A stretch of DNA of 9,777 nucleotides from Chloroflexota bacterium (lineage in GTDB: Bacteria; Chloroflexota; Anaerolineae; JAADDB01), in the NCBI GenBank assembly GCA_013154135.1, contig JAADDB010000135.1, forward strand, positions 1 through 9,777. Reading direction: 5' to 3'. The position numbers were made by a program, and so were the translations under genes. This document shows, in pieces, positions 1 through 6,208 of the stretch (position 1 is the first letter of the stretch; each line of letters begins with the position of its first letter). The notes beneath the pieces were generated by a model. That model was not told the DNA's origin. It did no database searches and saw only the letters and a program-made list of their open reading frames with translations.

Positions 1-185
1 CTTAGCCTCTTGATTACATCATGGAACTGCCCTTTGGACAAAGTTTGCAGGCTGGAAGAAGGGCAAAGGGGAGATCAGACTCCTTTTTGGTCTGGGATGA
101 ACGACGCGTAATGTCGTATTATCTCGCCGCTAACGGTCAATTATCAGCCAACGTACGGCTTCTATGTTCCATGCGAGGTTAAATC

Positions 186-1097
186 ATGGCCGGGATTACG
201 TCAAAATATCGGAAAATACTCAAAGGGGAGACCGTTAAAGGTATCCTTTTTGTCCTTCCATTTGCGGGGGTGTGGGGGGTGTTTCAGGCCTGGCCTGTTA
301 TCTATGGGTTCTATATTAGTCTCTTCCGCTGGCAGCCCTTGTTGGGCTCAGAATTTGTTGGCGTAGGGAACTACGCACATCTTTTGCGTGATGATCGGTT
401 TTGGAATGCATTGAAAAACACATTCTGGTTCGCGGGTCTCACGTTACCGATGATTCTAGCCTTAGGTTTGCTCTTTGCTTTGGCACTGTTTGGCCTCACA
501 GGGCACAAAGGCATTGGTATTGTAGAATCTACGTTGTTTTGGCCATATCTATTAAATGTGGCAATTGTCAGTATCATTTGGCGATGGCTTTTAGATCCGG
601 ACTTTGGGTTAGTGCTCGCATACTTACGTGGCCTTGGGCTGAGGCCTCCTGTATTTTTGAACGATCCAACATGGGCGTTGCCAGCGATTGCGGGGGCTAC
701 GGCTTGGTGGTTGGCCGGATATCGTATGGTGGTTTTTCGCGCGGCGATGGAGGATATCCCGGAAACAGTGTATGAGTTAGCCAAATTAGATGGCGTCCCG
801 CCCTGGACGTTCGTTTTTCGCATTTTGCTCCCTTTGCTAAAACCAGCTTTGCTCTTCGCTTTTGTTTTGACGGCTATTTCTTCGTTTCGGGTATTAGGGC
901 AGGTACTTATTATGACAGCTGGCGGTCCGGGACGGGCTTCAGATGTGTTGGCTCTTTACCTTTATGAAGCTGGGTGGCAATTTTTTGAAATGGGATATGC
1001 TGCTGCTATCGGTTTTGTGTTATTTTTGCTGATTTTCCTAGTAACTTTGGTTGGCTTGCGATTTTTTGGTCTAGGATCTGAATTAGGGGAGAAGTGA
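186..1097 (+). CDS. Carbohydrate ABC transporter permease, MalF/UgpA type
   Basis: This is an inner-membrane permease subunit of a binding-protein-dependent importer, of the MalF/UgpA/LacF kind that moves sugars or glycerol phosphates. The 303-aa protein has about six hydrophobic segments, the first near residues 18-45. The cytoplasmic EAA loop that docks on the ATPase is clear at residues 197-216, with E197, D202-G203 and the closing L215-P216. The 'MTAGGP' motif at 243-248, common in this family, follows. The length is normal for the family. The ATG start at 186 has a GAGG ribosome site at 175-178, seven bases upstream. Its stop lies 3 bases before the second permease, so the two form an operon and probably a heterodimeric channel. 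The binding protein is presumably upstream of the window, and no ATPase gene is visible, so a shared ATPase is possible. GC is in the mid-40s percent in lines sampled, clearly below the genes to the right. The substrate cannot be told from sequence. Confidence 0.93.
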   Translation: MAGITSKYRKILKGETVKGILFVLPFAGVWGVFQAWPVIYGFYISLFRWQPLLGSEFVGVGNYAHLLRDDRFWNALKNTFWFAGLTLPMILALGLLFALALFGLTGHKGIGIVESTLFWPYLLNVAIVSIIWRWLLDPDFGLVLAYLRGLGLRPPVFLNDPTWALPAIAGATAWWLAGYRMVVFRAAMEDIPETVYELAKLDGVPPWTFVFRILLPLLKPALLFAFVLTAISSFRVLGQVLIMTAGGPGRASDVLALYLYEAGWQFFEMGYAAAIGFVLFLLIFLVTLVGLRFFGLGSELGEK

Positions 1098-1100
1098 ACA

Positions 1101-1988
1101 ATGTCACTACAATCAACTATTTCTATGCTGCAGTCAATACGATACCACAAAGCTAGGAAACGGATTAAACATGCTGTGAAACAACACGGTTTGTTTTGGG
1201 GGTTATTGTTGTTCAGCATCTTCTGGCTCATTCCTATATGGTGGATGATTGTGACGGCCTTCAAACCCGACTCCGAAATTTTCACCCTGCCACCCCGCTG
1301 GATTCCCAGTCATTTCACGCTGCAACATGTCCACCAAGTTCTTGAAGGGTGGCCATTTTTACGTTGGGTATTTAACAGTTTTATTGTGGCAGGTGGAGCG
1401 ACCATACTTTCCCTTTTTCTCTCTATCCCTGCAGCCTACTCCTTTGCTCGCATGCGCTGGCCTGGACGTAATGTGCTTTTCATCATATTTATCTCTTCCA
1501 TGTTACTTCCCTGGCAGGTCAACGCGGTGCCATTGTTTTTCTTGATGAATAAATTGAAGCTTTTGAATTCCTACTTATCTGTAATCCTTCCCATTGCTGC
1601 CATGCCCATCGGTGTATTTCTTTTGCGTCAATTCTTTGTCAATTTCCCACGAGATTTGGAAGATGCAGCTCGCATTGATGGATGTTCTCACTTAGGCATT
1701 CTGATTCGTATCGTGTTACCCAACTCGGTTGCTGCTTTAGTCGCCATGGGGCTTTATATTTTTATCTTTTCCTGGAATGAGTTCTTTTGGTCCCTGATTG
1801 CTCTCCAGGCGCCAGAGAAATTAACTTTGCCCATCGGCTTAAAAATGCTTCATGGTGCACGCGACTTGGATTATGGCCTACTCATGGCCGGTGCCACTCT
1901 TGCTTCACTTCCTGCATTAGTGCTTTTCATCCTCTTCCGAAGGCGAATTATTCGGGGTATCGCATTGACAAGTGGGATTAAAGGGTAA
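1101..1988 (+). CDS. Carbohydrate ABC transporter permease, MalG/UgpE type
   Basis: This is the partner permease of the preceding gene, of the MalG/UgpE/LacG group. The 295-aa protein has a cytoplasmic basic N-terminus (residues 14-28 are rich in K and R) and then about six membrane segments. The EAA loop is at 187-207, with E187, A189-A190, D193-G194 and L206-P207. The conserved 'WNEFFW' patch at residues 225-230 is typical of this subunit. The ATG at 1101 has AGGGGAG just upstream, at about 1085-1091 inside the end of the first permease gene, so the two are likely translated as a unit. A second in-frame ATG at 1125 is possible but has a poorer upstream site. No further plus-strand gene follows. 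Transcription probably ends at the hairpin at 2022-2043. Base composition is again low in GC compared with the rest of the window. Confidence 0.93.
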   Translation: MSLQSTISMLQSIRYHKARKRIKHAVKQHGLFWGLLLFSIFWLIPIWWMIVTAFKPDSEIFTLPPRWIPSHFTLQHVHQVLEGWPFLRWVFNSFIVAGGATILSLFLSIPAAYSFARMRWPGRNVLFIIFISSMLLPWQVNAVPLFFLMNKLKLLNSYLSVILPIAAMPIGVFLLRQFFVNFPRDLEDAARIDGCSHLGILIRIVLPNSVAALVAMGLYIFIFSWNEFFWSLIALQAPEKLTLPIGLKMLHGARDLDYGLLMAGATLASLPALVLFILFRRRIIRGIALTSGIKG

Positions 1989-2021
1989 GAGATGTGCTAA
2001 TGACAAGCTGTACTTCGGTAT

Positions 2022-2043
2022 AAAAAGGCTTTGTGGCCTTTTA
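2022..2043. terminator. Candidate bidirectional intrinsic terminator
   Basis: A perfect 7-bp inverted repeat, AAAAGGC at 2023-2029 against GCCTTTT at 2036-2042, has a 6-nt loop. The arms begin with an A run and end with a T run, so a transcript from either side gives a hairpin with a short U tract. It lies between two convergent units: 35 bases past the permease stop and 55 bases past the epimerase stop. The stem has only three G-C pairs, so the strength is modest. This is a call from sequence shape and position only. Confidence 0.55.
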
Positions 2044-2097
2044 CCTTGTATTCTGGACTTGCCTCGCGTTTGCCTTGTAGGGCTGTCTGGGCAAAGT

Positions 2098-3063
2098 CTA
2101 TCTCTTTTCCGTCTCTCGTTCATTCCCGTGGACGAGACTGTGTACAGCCTGGGCGGTGGTGTATTGGGGTTCCCAGCCCCATGTGCGCTGCGCCTTCCTC
2201 CAGTCCACTTCCAGGGGATAGCGCAGGAGGCCCAATTCCCCCGGACTGCTGGTTCCAGGCAGGTGTAAATACCAGCCCAGCCCGATGATGCTTGTCCACA
2301 CAGGAGCGGGCAGAGGGATTCCACGCCTGCCGGCCAACCTCACAATTTCCCCCCACGGTAGTCCGCCCCGTCCTCCCACGTTGAACGGACCACTGACCGG
2401 GTGGCGGTAAGCTGCCAGGATAGCCTCGACCAGATCGTCCTCGTGAATCAGCTGGAGATGGGAGGGGGAACGCCAGAACACAGGGAGGAAGGGAGCTCCG
2501 CGTAATGCTTTGCCCAGGCTGTTCGTGCAACGCGGGCCCACAACCACCGCGCCCCTTAGATGGGTTATACACAGTTGGGGATGTAGAGAAGCGATTTGGT
2601 TGCCTATACGTTCGACCGCGACTTTGTGGTGAGCGTAGTGGTGACCCCGGTTCGGTCGTAAAGGGGCTTCTTCTGTTAGGGGAATGGGATTGTCCGGCCG
2701 GGCGCCGTAGACCGTGTAACTGGACATGTTGATGATGTGGTGAACTCCCGCGCGGGCTGCACTGCGAAATACGTGAGCCGACCCGTGGACGTTGATCTCG
2801 TACATGGTACGCACATCATGTAGGGCTTGGACGATGAAAGCGAGGTGAATGAGGGTGGTACATCTGTGTTCTCGAAGAAGAGTTTCGAGGTTGGGCGTAC
2901 GGACATCTTGTTGAAAGAAGAGGGTTTTACGTGTAGCCATTGAACCCGGTGGAGGTTTTTGGTCTAGAGCGACTATGCGCTCCACGGTGGGGAAAGCCTC
3001 CAACCGGGGGAGTAGCACTCGGCCGATGTACCCTGCGGCTCCGGTAACCGCAACGCACGTCAT
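2098..3063 (-). CDS. NAD-dependent epimerase/dehydratase (extended SDR)
   Basis: This is an extended short-chain dehydrogenase/reductase of the nucleotide-sugar epimerase/dehydratase type, 321 aa. The Rossmann glycine motif is at residues 7-14 (TGAAGYIG). D34 at the end of strand 2 suggests NAD(H) rather than NADP(H). The catalytic serine region is N112-MSS-Y116, and the YxxxK pair is Y143 and K147. The second half (about 170-300) has the substrate-domain layout of the family, including 'IHEDDLVEAI' at 206-215 and 'FNVGG' at 227-231. Whether the substrate is a nucleotide sugar, a sterol-like compound or something else cannot be read from sequence. Its ATG overlaps the stop of the upstream reductoisomerase-like gene as ATGA, and an AGGAG site lies inside that gene at 3072-3076 (minus strand). 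The two proteins are therefore translationally coupled and likely act in the same process. The stop faces the terminator at 2022-2043. Confidence 0.92.
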   Translation of the reverse strand: MTCVAVTGAAGYIGRVLLPRLEAFPTVERIVALDQKPPPGSMATRKTLFFQQDVRTPNLETLLREHRCTTLIHLAFIVQALHDVRTMYEINVHGSAHVFRSAARAGVHHIINMSSYTVYGARPDNPIPLTEEAPLRPNRGHHYAHHKVAVERIGNQIASLHPQLCITHLRGAVVVGPRCTNSLGKALRGAPFLPVFWRSPSHLQLIHEDDLVEAILAAYRHPVSGPFNVGGRGGLPWGEIVRLAGRRGIPLPAPVWTSIIGLGWYLHLPGTSSPGELGLLRYPLEVDWRKAQRTWGWEPQYTTAQAVHSLVHGNERETEKR

Positions 3064-4070
3064 GGGGTTTGCTCCTGAAAGGATTGGAGGAGGGCCCGCA
3101 AGCGATCTTCTGCCTCTCCCAAAGGATGATGGCCATCGGCCAGGGAGCGGGCCATCTCCATGAGGGTCTTATCGTGCCGGAGATGTTCCTGGTATGTGCG
3201 GGCGAAGCGGCCACTGTGGATTTCTTCCCAGATGCGACGAAATTCTTGAGGAAGGCCGGTGCGCATGAATTCCATCAAGCGCAAATATCCGCTGTACATG
3301 GCCATGGCCCCGTGTTTGTACGCGGAGTGGGTGAAGCCCTCCTCTCGGAACGCACGGAAGACCTCCTCCATTTCCCCCGACATGTACATTTCCAGGACCA
3401 GGGCTTCTGGGGGAAGGCCTTTTTCCACACCTAAGGAGAACAAGCTCATAATGGCCAGACCGATGAGAGCCCCCAATGTCTGCTCGATGAAAAGGTCTAA
3501 ATCTGCTTCCTGGTGAGCGGGTAGGGCGAAGGATAGGGGGCGCAAGGCCCCCACCGCGTGGGCCAAGCCCAACAGCCGCTCCCAACCTCGGCCGCTGGCG
3601 TCTTGCATGACATCGAGGAACGCGATGAAACCCTCGCCCTGAGCGAAGCGGCGCCGGATTTCCTCTCCTCCCATGCGAGGGGCCAGCATGAGGGCGTCCA
3701 CTCGCGGTGGTAGGGTGATGAGATCATACGCGACGGCATAGCCGGACGCGAAAACTACGCCCGCGTTGGGGACCAGGGCTGGTGCGATTTCCTGGGGGAA
3801 GATGTCGGGTATTACTTCGTCGGGCAGGAGGACGAAGGCCAGCGTGGATTGGGCAACGGCTTGAGCAATGGGGAGGACGGTGAATCCCTCTGAGCGTGCT
3901 TTGTTCGCGTAGCCATCTTTGATATTGCCTATTACGGGCTCATAACCTGCATCGCGTAGATTCAACGCCATAGAGCGTCCTAAATGACCGTACCCAATAA
4001 CGGCAATACGTTCATCTTGCAGCGCATCTGGGGGAACATCCGAAGCGGTGAAATAACGCAAGCTTTCCAT
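3060..4070 (-). CDS. Divergent ketol-acid reductoisomerase-like NAD(P)-binding protein
   Basis: The 336-aa product resembles IlvC in architecture but is not a standard acetohydroxyacid isomeroreductase. Seen: a Rossmann motif GYGHLG at 26-31 followed by 'ALNLRDAG', 'LLPDE' at 81-85, 'QDASG' at 156-160 and 'DLFIEQ' at 192-197. All of these line up with IlvC landmarks, and D192 and E196 match the metal ligands of the first helical segment. E227 may match a ligand of the second. However, the IlvC 'AHG' catalytic histidine is replaced (FASG, S109), the 'APKGPG' lysine is arginine (APRMGG, R132), and the position expected for the last glutamate ligand is serine (S231). Known IlvC chemistry needs these residues, so branched-chain amino acid synthesis is unlikely, and a reductase on another substrate is the better guess. 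The ATG has a strong GGGAGGG site at 4076-4082. It is coupled to the downstream epimerase by an ATGA overlap and lies 379 nt after the fni gene on the same strand. Confidence 0.8.
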   Translation of the reverse strand: MESLRYFTASDVPPDALQDERIAVIGYGHLGRSMALNLRDAGYEPVIGNIKDGYANKARSEGFTVLPIAQAVAQSTLAFVLLPDEVIPDIFPQEIAPALVPNAGVVFASGYAVAYDLITLPPRVDALMLAPRMGGEEIRRRFAQGEGFIAFLDVMQDASGRGWERLLGLAHAVGALRPLSFALPAHQEADLDLFIEQTLGALIGLAIMSLFSLGVEKGLPPEALVLEMYMSGEMEEVFRAFREEGFTHSAYKHGAMAMYSGYLRLMEFMRTGLPQEFRRIWEEIHSGRFARTYQEHLRHDKTLMEMARSLADGHHPLGEAEDRLRALLQSFQEQTP

Positions 4071-4449
4071 ATTTTCCCTCCCGGTAGAGAAAAGCTGGAT
4101 CTGATGGATTTGTCGAAACTGACCATCTTTTGGCAGCGACGGGTTGTGTTTGTAATGAGTAACGATTGATGATTACGGGGATGATTGTCAGGTCGGTGAG
4201 AGAAAGCCCCCATTGGGGGAATAATCCCGTGTTCGTAACGGGTAATGAGTAGGGCTGAAAATTGCCACCTACGGCGCGTTACGGGCGAACGGGCTTATTG
4301 GCCCGCTGGACATGAAGTGTCCTTGCGGGGCACGGGTCGGGCCTCCGCCAACGTATTCCCTCGTTATTCCCGGGTAGGCCCATTTTCTCCTTCAGCCGAC
4401 TCCCCTCACCCGTTATGCATCCCTCGCGTCTTGGCGGGGACAGGCTTGG
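4071..4449. other. Gene-free gap between fni and the KARI-like gene
   Basis: This stretch has no convincing gene on either strand. It holds the ribosome site of the KARI-like gene (4076-4082, minus), two degenerate heptamer-repeat blocks (4152-4167 and 4235-4253) and several small GC hairpins: CCCCC/GGGGG at 4207-4219, CCCGT/ACGGG at 4226-4242, and CGGGC/GCCCG at 4290-4305. None is followed by a U tract in the direction of fni transcription, so termination after fni is unproven. I saw no clear -35/-10 pair for the KARI-like gene. Whether fni is co-transcribed with the genes downstream is open. Confidence 0.6.
4152..4253 (-). repeat. Two degenerate TTACTCG-type heptamer repeat blocks
   Basis: Read on the minus strand, the block at 4152-4167 is AATCGTTACTCATTAC, and the block at 4235-4253 is CCTACTCATTACCCGTTAC. 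Both match the family seen at 5848-5866, 6003-6027, 8291-8308 and 9020-9043. The orientation of the TTACTCG strand is that of the downstream KARI-like gene, whose start is 82 nt (first block) from the repeat. Confidence 0.65.
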
Positions 4450-5481
4450 CTACGGCCGGGGTTCAATGTGACCCGACTCCCGCAGTTCTGCTAATGTGCC
4501 GGCTCCGGTGGCGAACATGGCAATACGCATTTCTTCCACAATGAAGCGAATTTCCTCCTCCACCGCTTCTGGGCCGCGGACCGCTGCTTTGAGAAAAGGA
4601 GCGGCCATGCCCACCAGGTGGGCCCCCAACGCGAGGGCTTTTACCGCGTCTACACCCGTACGGATGCCCCCGGAAGCGATGACAGGAAGCCAAGGGCCGA
4701 CCACTGCTTTCACCTCACGCAGGCTCTCAGCTGTGGGGATACCCCAATCCGCGAACGCTCTTGCCAGGCGCCGCCAGCGCTCATCGGGGGCTCGGTGGTA
4801 CTCCACTTCGCTCCATGACGTTCCCCCGGCTCCGGCCACATCAATGGCCGCGACGCCGGCATCCAACAATTGACGGGCCACCTTGCCGGAGATACCCCAC
4901 CCCACCTCTTTGACGACCACCGGGACCTCCAGTACCCGGGCCACCTGTTCTATCTTGCGCAGAAGCCCACTCCAATTCCAGTTCCCGTCCGGCTGGAGGG
5001 CTTCTTGCAAGGGATTCAGGTGAAGGATGAGCGCGTCGGCCTCCGCCATCTCCACCGCTTTTCGGCAGTGTTCCACGGTGTACCCGTAGTTGAGTTGAAC
5101 CGCGCCCAGGTTGGCAAAGAGGAGGATATCCGGAGCCACGTCCCGCACGTAGAAGGTCGAGGCCTGCTCGGGATGTTCGAGAGCGACCCGTTGGGAACCC
5201 AGGCCCATGGCAATGCCCGCCTGCTGAGCTGCCTGGGCCAGTGCCCGGTTGATGCGGCCCGCTTCTGGGGTTCCTCCGGTCATGGAAGAGATGAGCAAAG
5301 GGGCCTGGAGGGTCTTACCAAACAACTTGGTGCTCAAATCCACTTCCGTCAAGTTGAGTTCGGGAAGGGCTTGGTGCACCAGACGATAACGTTCCAGGCC
5401 TGTCGTCAAGTGGGGGAATTGGACATCTTTCTCCAGGTTGATGCGAATGTGGTCGGCTTTACGAGCTATGTGTTCGTCCAA
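4450..5481 (-). CDS. fni: Type 2 isopentenyl-diphosphate delta-isomerase (FMN-dependent)
   Basis: This enzyme interconverts isopentenyl and dimethylallyl diphosphate in the cytosol, using reduced FMN and Mg2+, to feed isoprenoid synthesis. The 343-aa product has the whole TIM-barrel pattern of the IDI-2 family. The N-terminal R7-K8-x-D-H-I is the diphosphate-binding signature. The 'SSMTGG' segment is at 65-70 and 'GLGSQR' at 93-98. The 'HLNPLQE' motif at 154-160 contains the glutamine (Q159) and metal-binding glutamate (E160) known from characterised members. The flavin phosphate region is 'GAGGTSW' at 217-223 and 'ASGGIRTG' at 269-276. All key residues look intact. The start is TTG at 5481: a GAGGAGGGG site sits five bases upstream, and an in-frame TGA lies five codons before it, which rules out an earlier start. 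An ATG at 5486 is out of frame and ends after six codons. A candidate promoter lies about 250 nt upstream. Confidence 0.95.
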   Translation of the reverse strand: MDEHIARKADHIRINLEKDVQFPHLTTGLERYRLVHQALPELNLTEVDLSTKLFGKTLQAPLLISSMTGGTPEAGRINRALAQAAQQAGIAMGLGSQRVALEHPEQASTFYVRDVAPDILLFANLGAVQLNYGYTVEHCRKAVEMAEADALILHLNPLQEALQPDGNWNWSGLLRKIEQVARVLEVPVVVKEVGWGISGKVARQLLDAGVAAIDVAGAGGTSWSEVEYHRAPDERWRRLARAFADWGIPTAESLREVKAVVGPWLPVIASGGIRTGVDAVKALALGAHLVGMAAPFLKAAVRGPEAVEEEIRFIVEEMRIAMFATGAGTLAELRESGHIEPRP

Positions 5482-5486
5482 GGCAT

Positions 5487-5495
5487 CCCCTCCTC
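5487..5495 (-). promoter_or_regulatory. Strong ribosome site fixing the TTG start of fni
   Basis: On the minus strand GAGGAGGGG ends five bases before the TTG at 5481. An ATG overlaps this spacer, but its frame closes at once, and the in-frame TGA just upstream leaves TTG as the first usable start codon. Confidence 0.75.
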
Positions 5496-5550
5496 ATTCC
5501 CCGTAGGGTAAGGCTGATTGATGGCCAGACTTGATTGATAGCACCTGGAT

Positions 5551-5595
5551 GGTGGACAGGGCCGTCCTCCGGCGGAGTTTCCACGTTCTCGCCCA
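5551..5595 (-). repeat. Dispersed hairpin element, copy 3
   Basis: Read on the minus strand, these 45 nt align without gaps to copy 2 (6209-6253) with 32 matches, starting at GGGCGAGAAC and including CTCCGCCGGAG, which can form a small hairpin. It lies in the predicted leader of fni. It is the most diverged of the three complete copies. Confidence 0.65.
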
Positions 5596-5659
5596 TACCA
5601 AGAAGTTGTGTGCGACTGGAGACCAGGTACAGCCCGCTCCCCTTCTCTTAGGGTGAGAT

Positions 5660-5674
5660 CCACAAAAATTGTGG
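5660..5674. repeat. CCACAA/TTGTGG dyad in the fni leader
   Basis: A perfect 6-bp inverted repeat with a 3-nt A/T centre lies about 50 nt downstream of the candidate fni promoter. It could be a small RNA hairpin or a dyad bound by a dimeric regulator. Nothing else in the window repeats it. Confidence 0.4.
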
Positions 5675-5726
5675 CGTAACTTATGACCGGACAAGGTGTT
5701 AGAATCTTTTGGAAGGACACGCCATC

Positions 5727-5755
5727 ATAGTACTCGCCGTTGTTGAACCTGTCAA
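5727..5755 (-). promoter_or_regulatory. Candidate sigma-70-type promoter for fni
   Basis: On the minus strand a perfect TTGACA (5755-5750) is followed by a 17-nt spacer and TACTAT (5732-5727), which matches the -10 consensus at four of six positions. It points at fni. The predicted start near 5720 would give a leader of about 240 nt. That leader contains a CCACAA/TTGTGG dyad (5660-5674) and one copy of the dispersed hairpin element (5551-5595). This is a match by eye only. Confidence 0.5.
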
Positions 5756-5847
5756 TCCACATTGAGGGGCCTGACTGACCGACATATCAAGGTCCTTGTA
5801 CTTTGACGTGAACGATGCGTAGAGAACCCGGTTGACTTATCTATTCC

Positions 5848-5866
5848 GTAACGAGTAACGAGTAAG
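5848..5866 (-). repeat. Heptamer repeat (TTACTCG)n block
   Basis: On the plus strand the block is GTAACGAGTAACGAGTAAG, a tandem of a 7-nt unit. On the minus strand it reads CTTACTCGTTACTCGTTAC. It lies upstream of the fni promoter, oriented with fni. Confidence 0.8.
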
Positions 5867-5907
5867 TGGGCTGGCTGATTGTCCTCACAGAGAACGATTT
5901 TTGGTGC

Positions 5908-5955
5908 GTGGCGAGGGCATGAGCGTCCCGCGGAGGTGCGGACCCGTCCGCCGCC
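5908..5955 (+). repeat. Dispersed hairpin element, copy 1
   Basis: This 48-nt segment matches copy 2 (6209-6256) at 38 positions without gaps. The last 21 bases are identical and include the dyad GCGGAC-CC-GTCCGC at 5938-5951. The inner CACCCC/GGGGTG hairpin of copy 2 is degraded here. Confidence 0.8.
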
Positions 5956-6002
5956 AACGGGGACTTTCTCTCGCCAGCCTGGTATCCAGCCCTTTAATCC
6001 TC

Positions 6003-6027
6003 AATCGTTGCTCATTACTCGTTACTC
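6003..6027 (+). repeat. Heptamer repeat block with AATCGTT lead
   Basis: The block begins AATCGTTGCTCATTACTCG and goes on with one more heptamer. The lead AATCGTT(A/G)CT is shared with the blocks at 4152-4167 (minus) and 8291-8308 (plus). It is oriented with the downstream binding-protein gene. Confidence 0.8.
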
Positions 6028-6091
6028 CATGGCTCGTCCTGCCGGGGGTACGACAGCGTATTGTACGAGCTCGGCACAGATGATGCTCAAC

Positions 6092-6134
6092 GGGAAGAGG
6101 CGTCCGAGCGAAGCCTTCGTGGATTTCTCTTCCC
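6092..6134. repeat. Nested inverted repeat GGGAAGAG/CTCTTCCC
   Basis: Perfect 8-bp arms at 6092-6099 and 6127-6134 enclose a 27-nt interior with its own small hairpin, CGAA-GCC-TTCG, at 6109-6119. It abuts the longer palindrome at 6145. Together they suggest a structured element rather than chance dyads. Confidence 0.55.
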
Positions 6135-6144
6135 CCGGCGAACT

Positions 6145-6195
6145 GTTTTGTGTGCGTGGTGGGCGGGCGAAGCCCGCCCACCACGCACACAAAAC
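6145..6195. repeat. Perfect 24-bp inverted repeat with a GAA loop
   Basis: Positions 6145-6168 are the exact reverse complement of 6172-6195, with only GAA (6169-6171) between them. The apex reads GCGAAGC, a heptamer known to form an unusually stable mini-hairpin in single-stranded DNA. The arms start with GTTTTG and end with CAAAAC, so a transcript in either direction has an A-rich end rather than a U tract. It therefore does not look like an intrinsic terminator. It could be a palindromic mobile-element relic or a REP-like site. Confidence 0.9.
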
Positions 6196-6208
6196 TCTCT
6201 CTATGCAC

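Noticed and set aside
21..182. A 53-codon plus-strand frame before the first permease
   Set aside because: No recognisable product, and a typical binding-protein C-terminus was not seen in any frame of 1-185. A weak CAGAC/GTCTG hairpin at 76-94 lacks a T tract, so it is not called a terminator.
4870..5511. A 213-codon plus-strand frame opposite fni
   Set aside because: It is the complement of a complete IDI-2 gene and lacks recognisable motifs.
5466..5762. A 98-codon minus-strand frame in the fni leader
   Set aside because: It spans the predicted promoter and the fni ribosome site, ends just inside fni out of frame, and has no family resemblance.
6145..6195. The long palindrome as an intrinsic terminator
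   Set aside because: Its flanks give A-rich rather than U-rich 3' ends on both strands, and it lies between divergent genes where a terminator is not expected.
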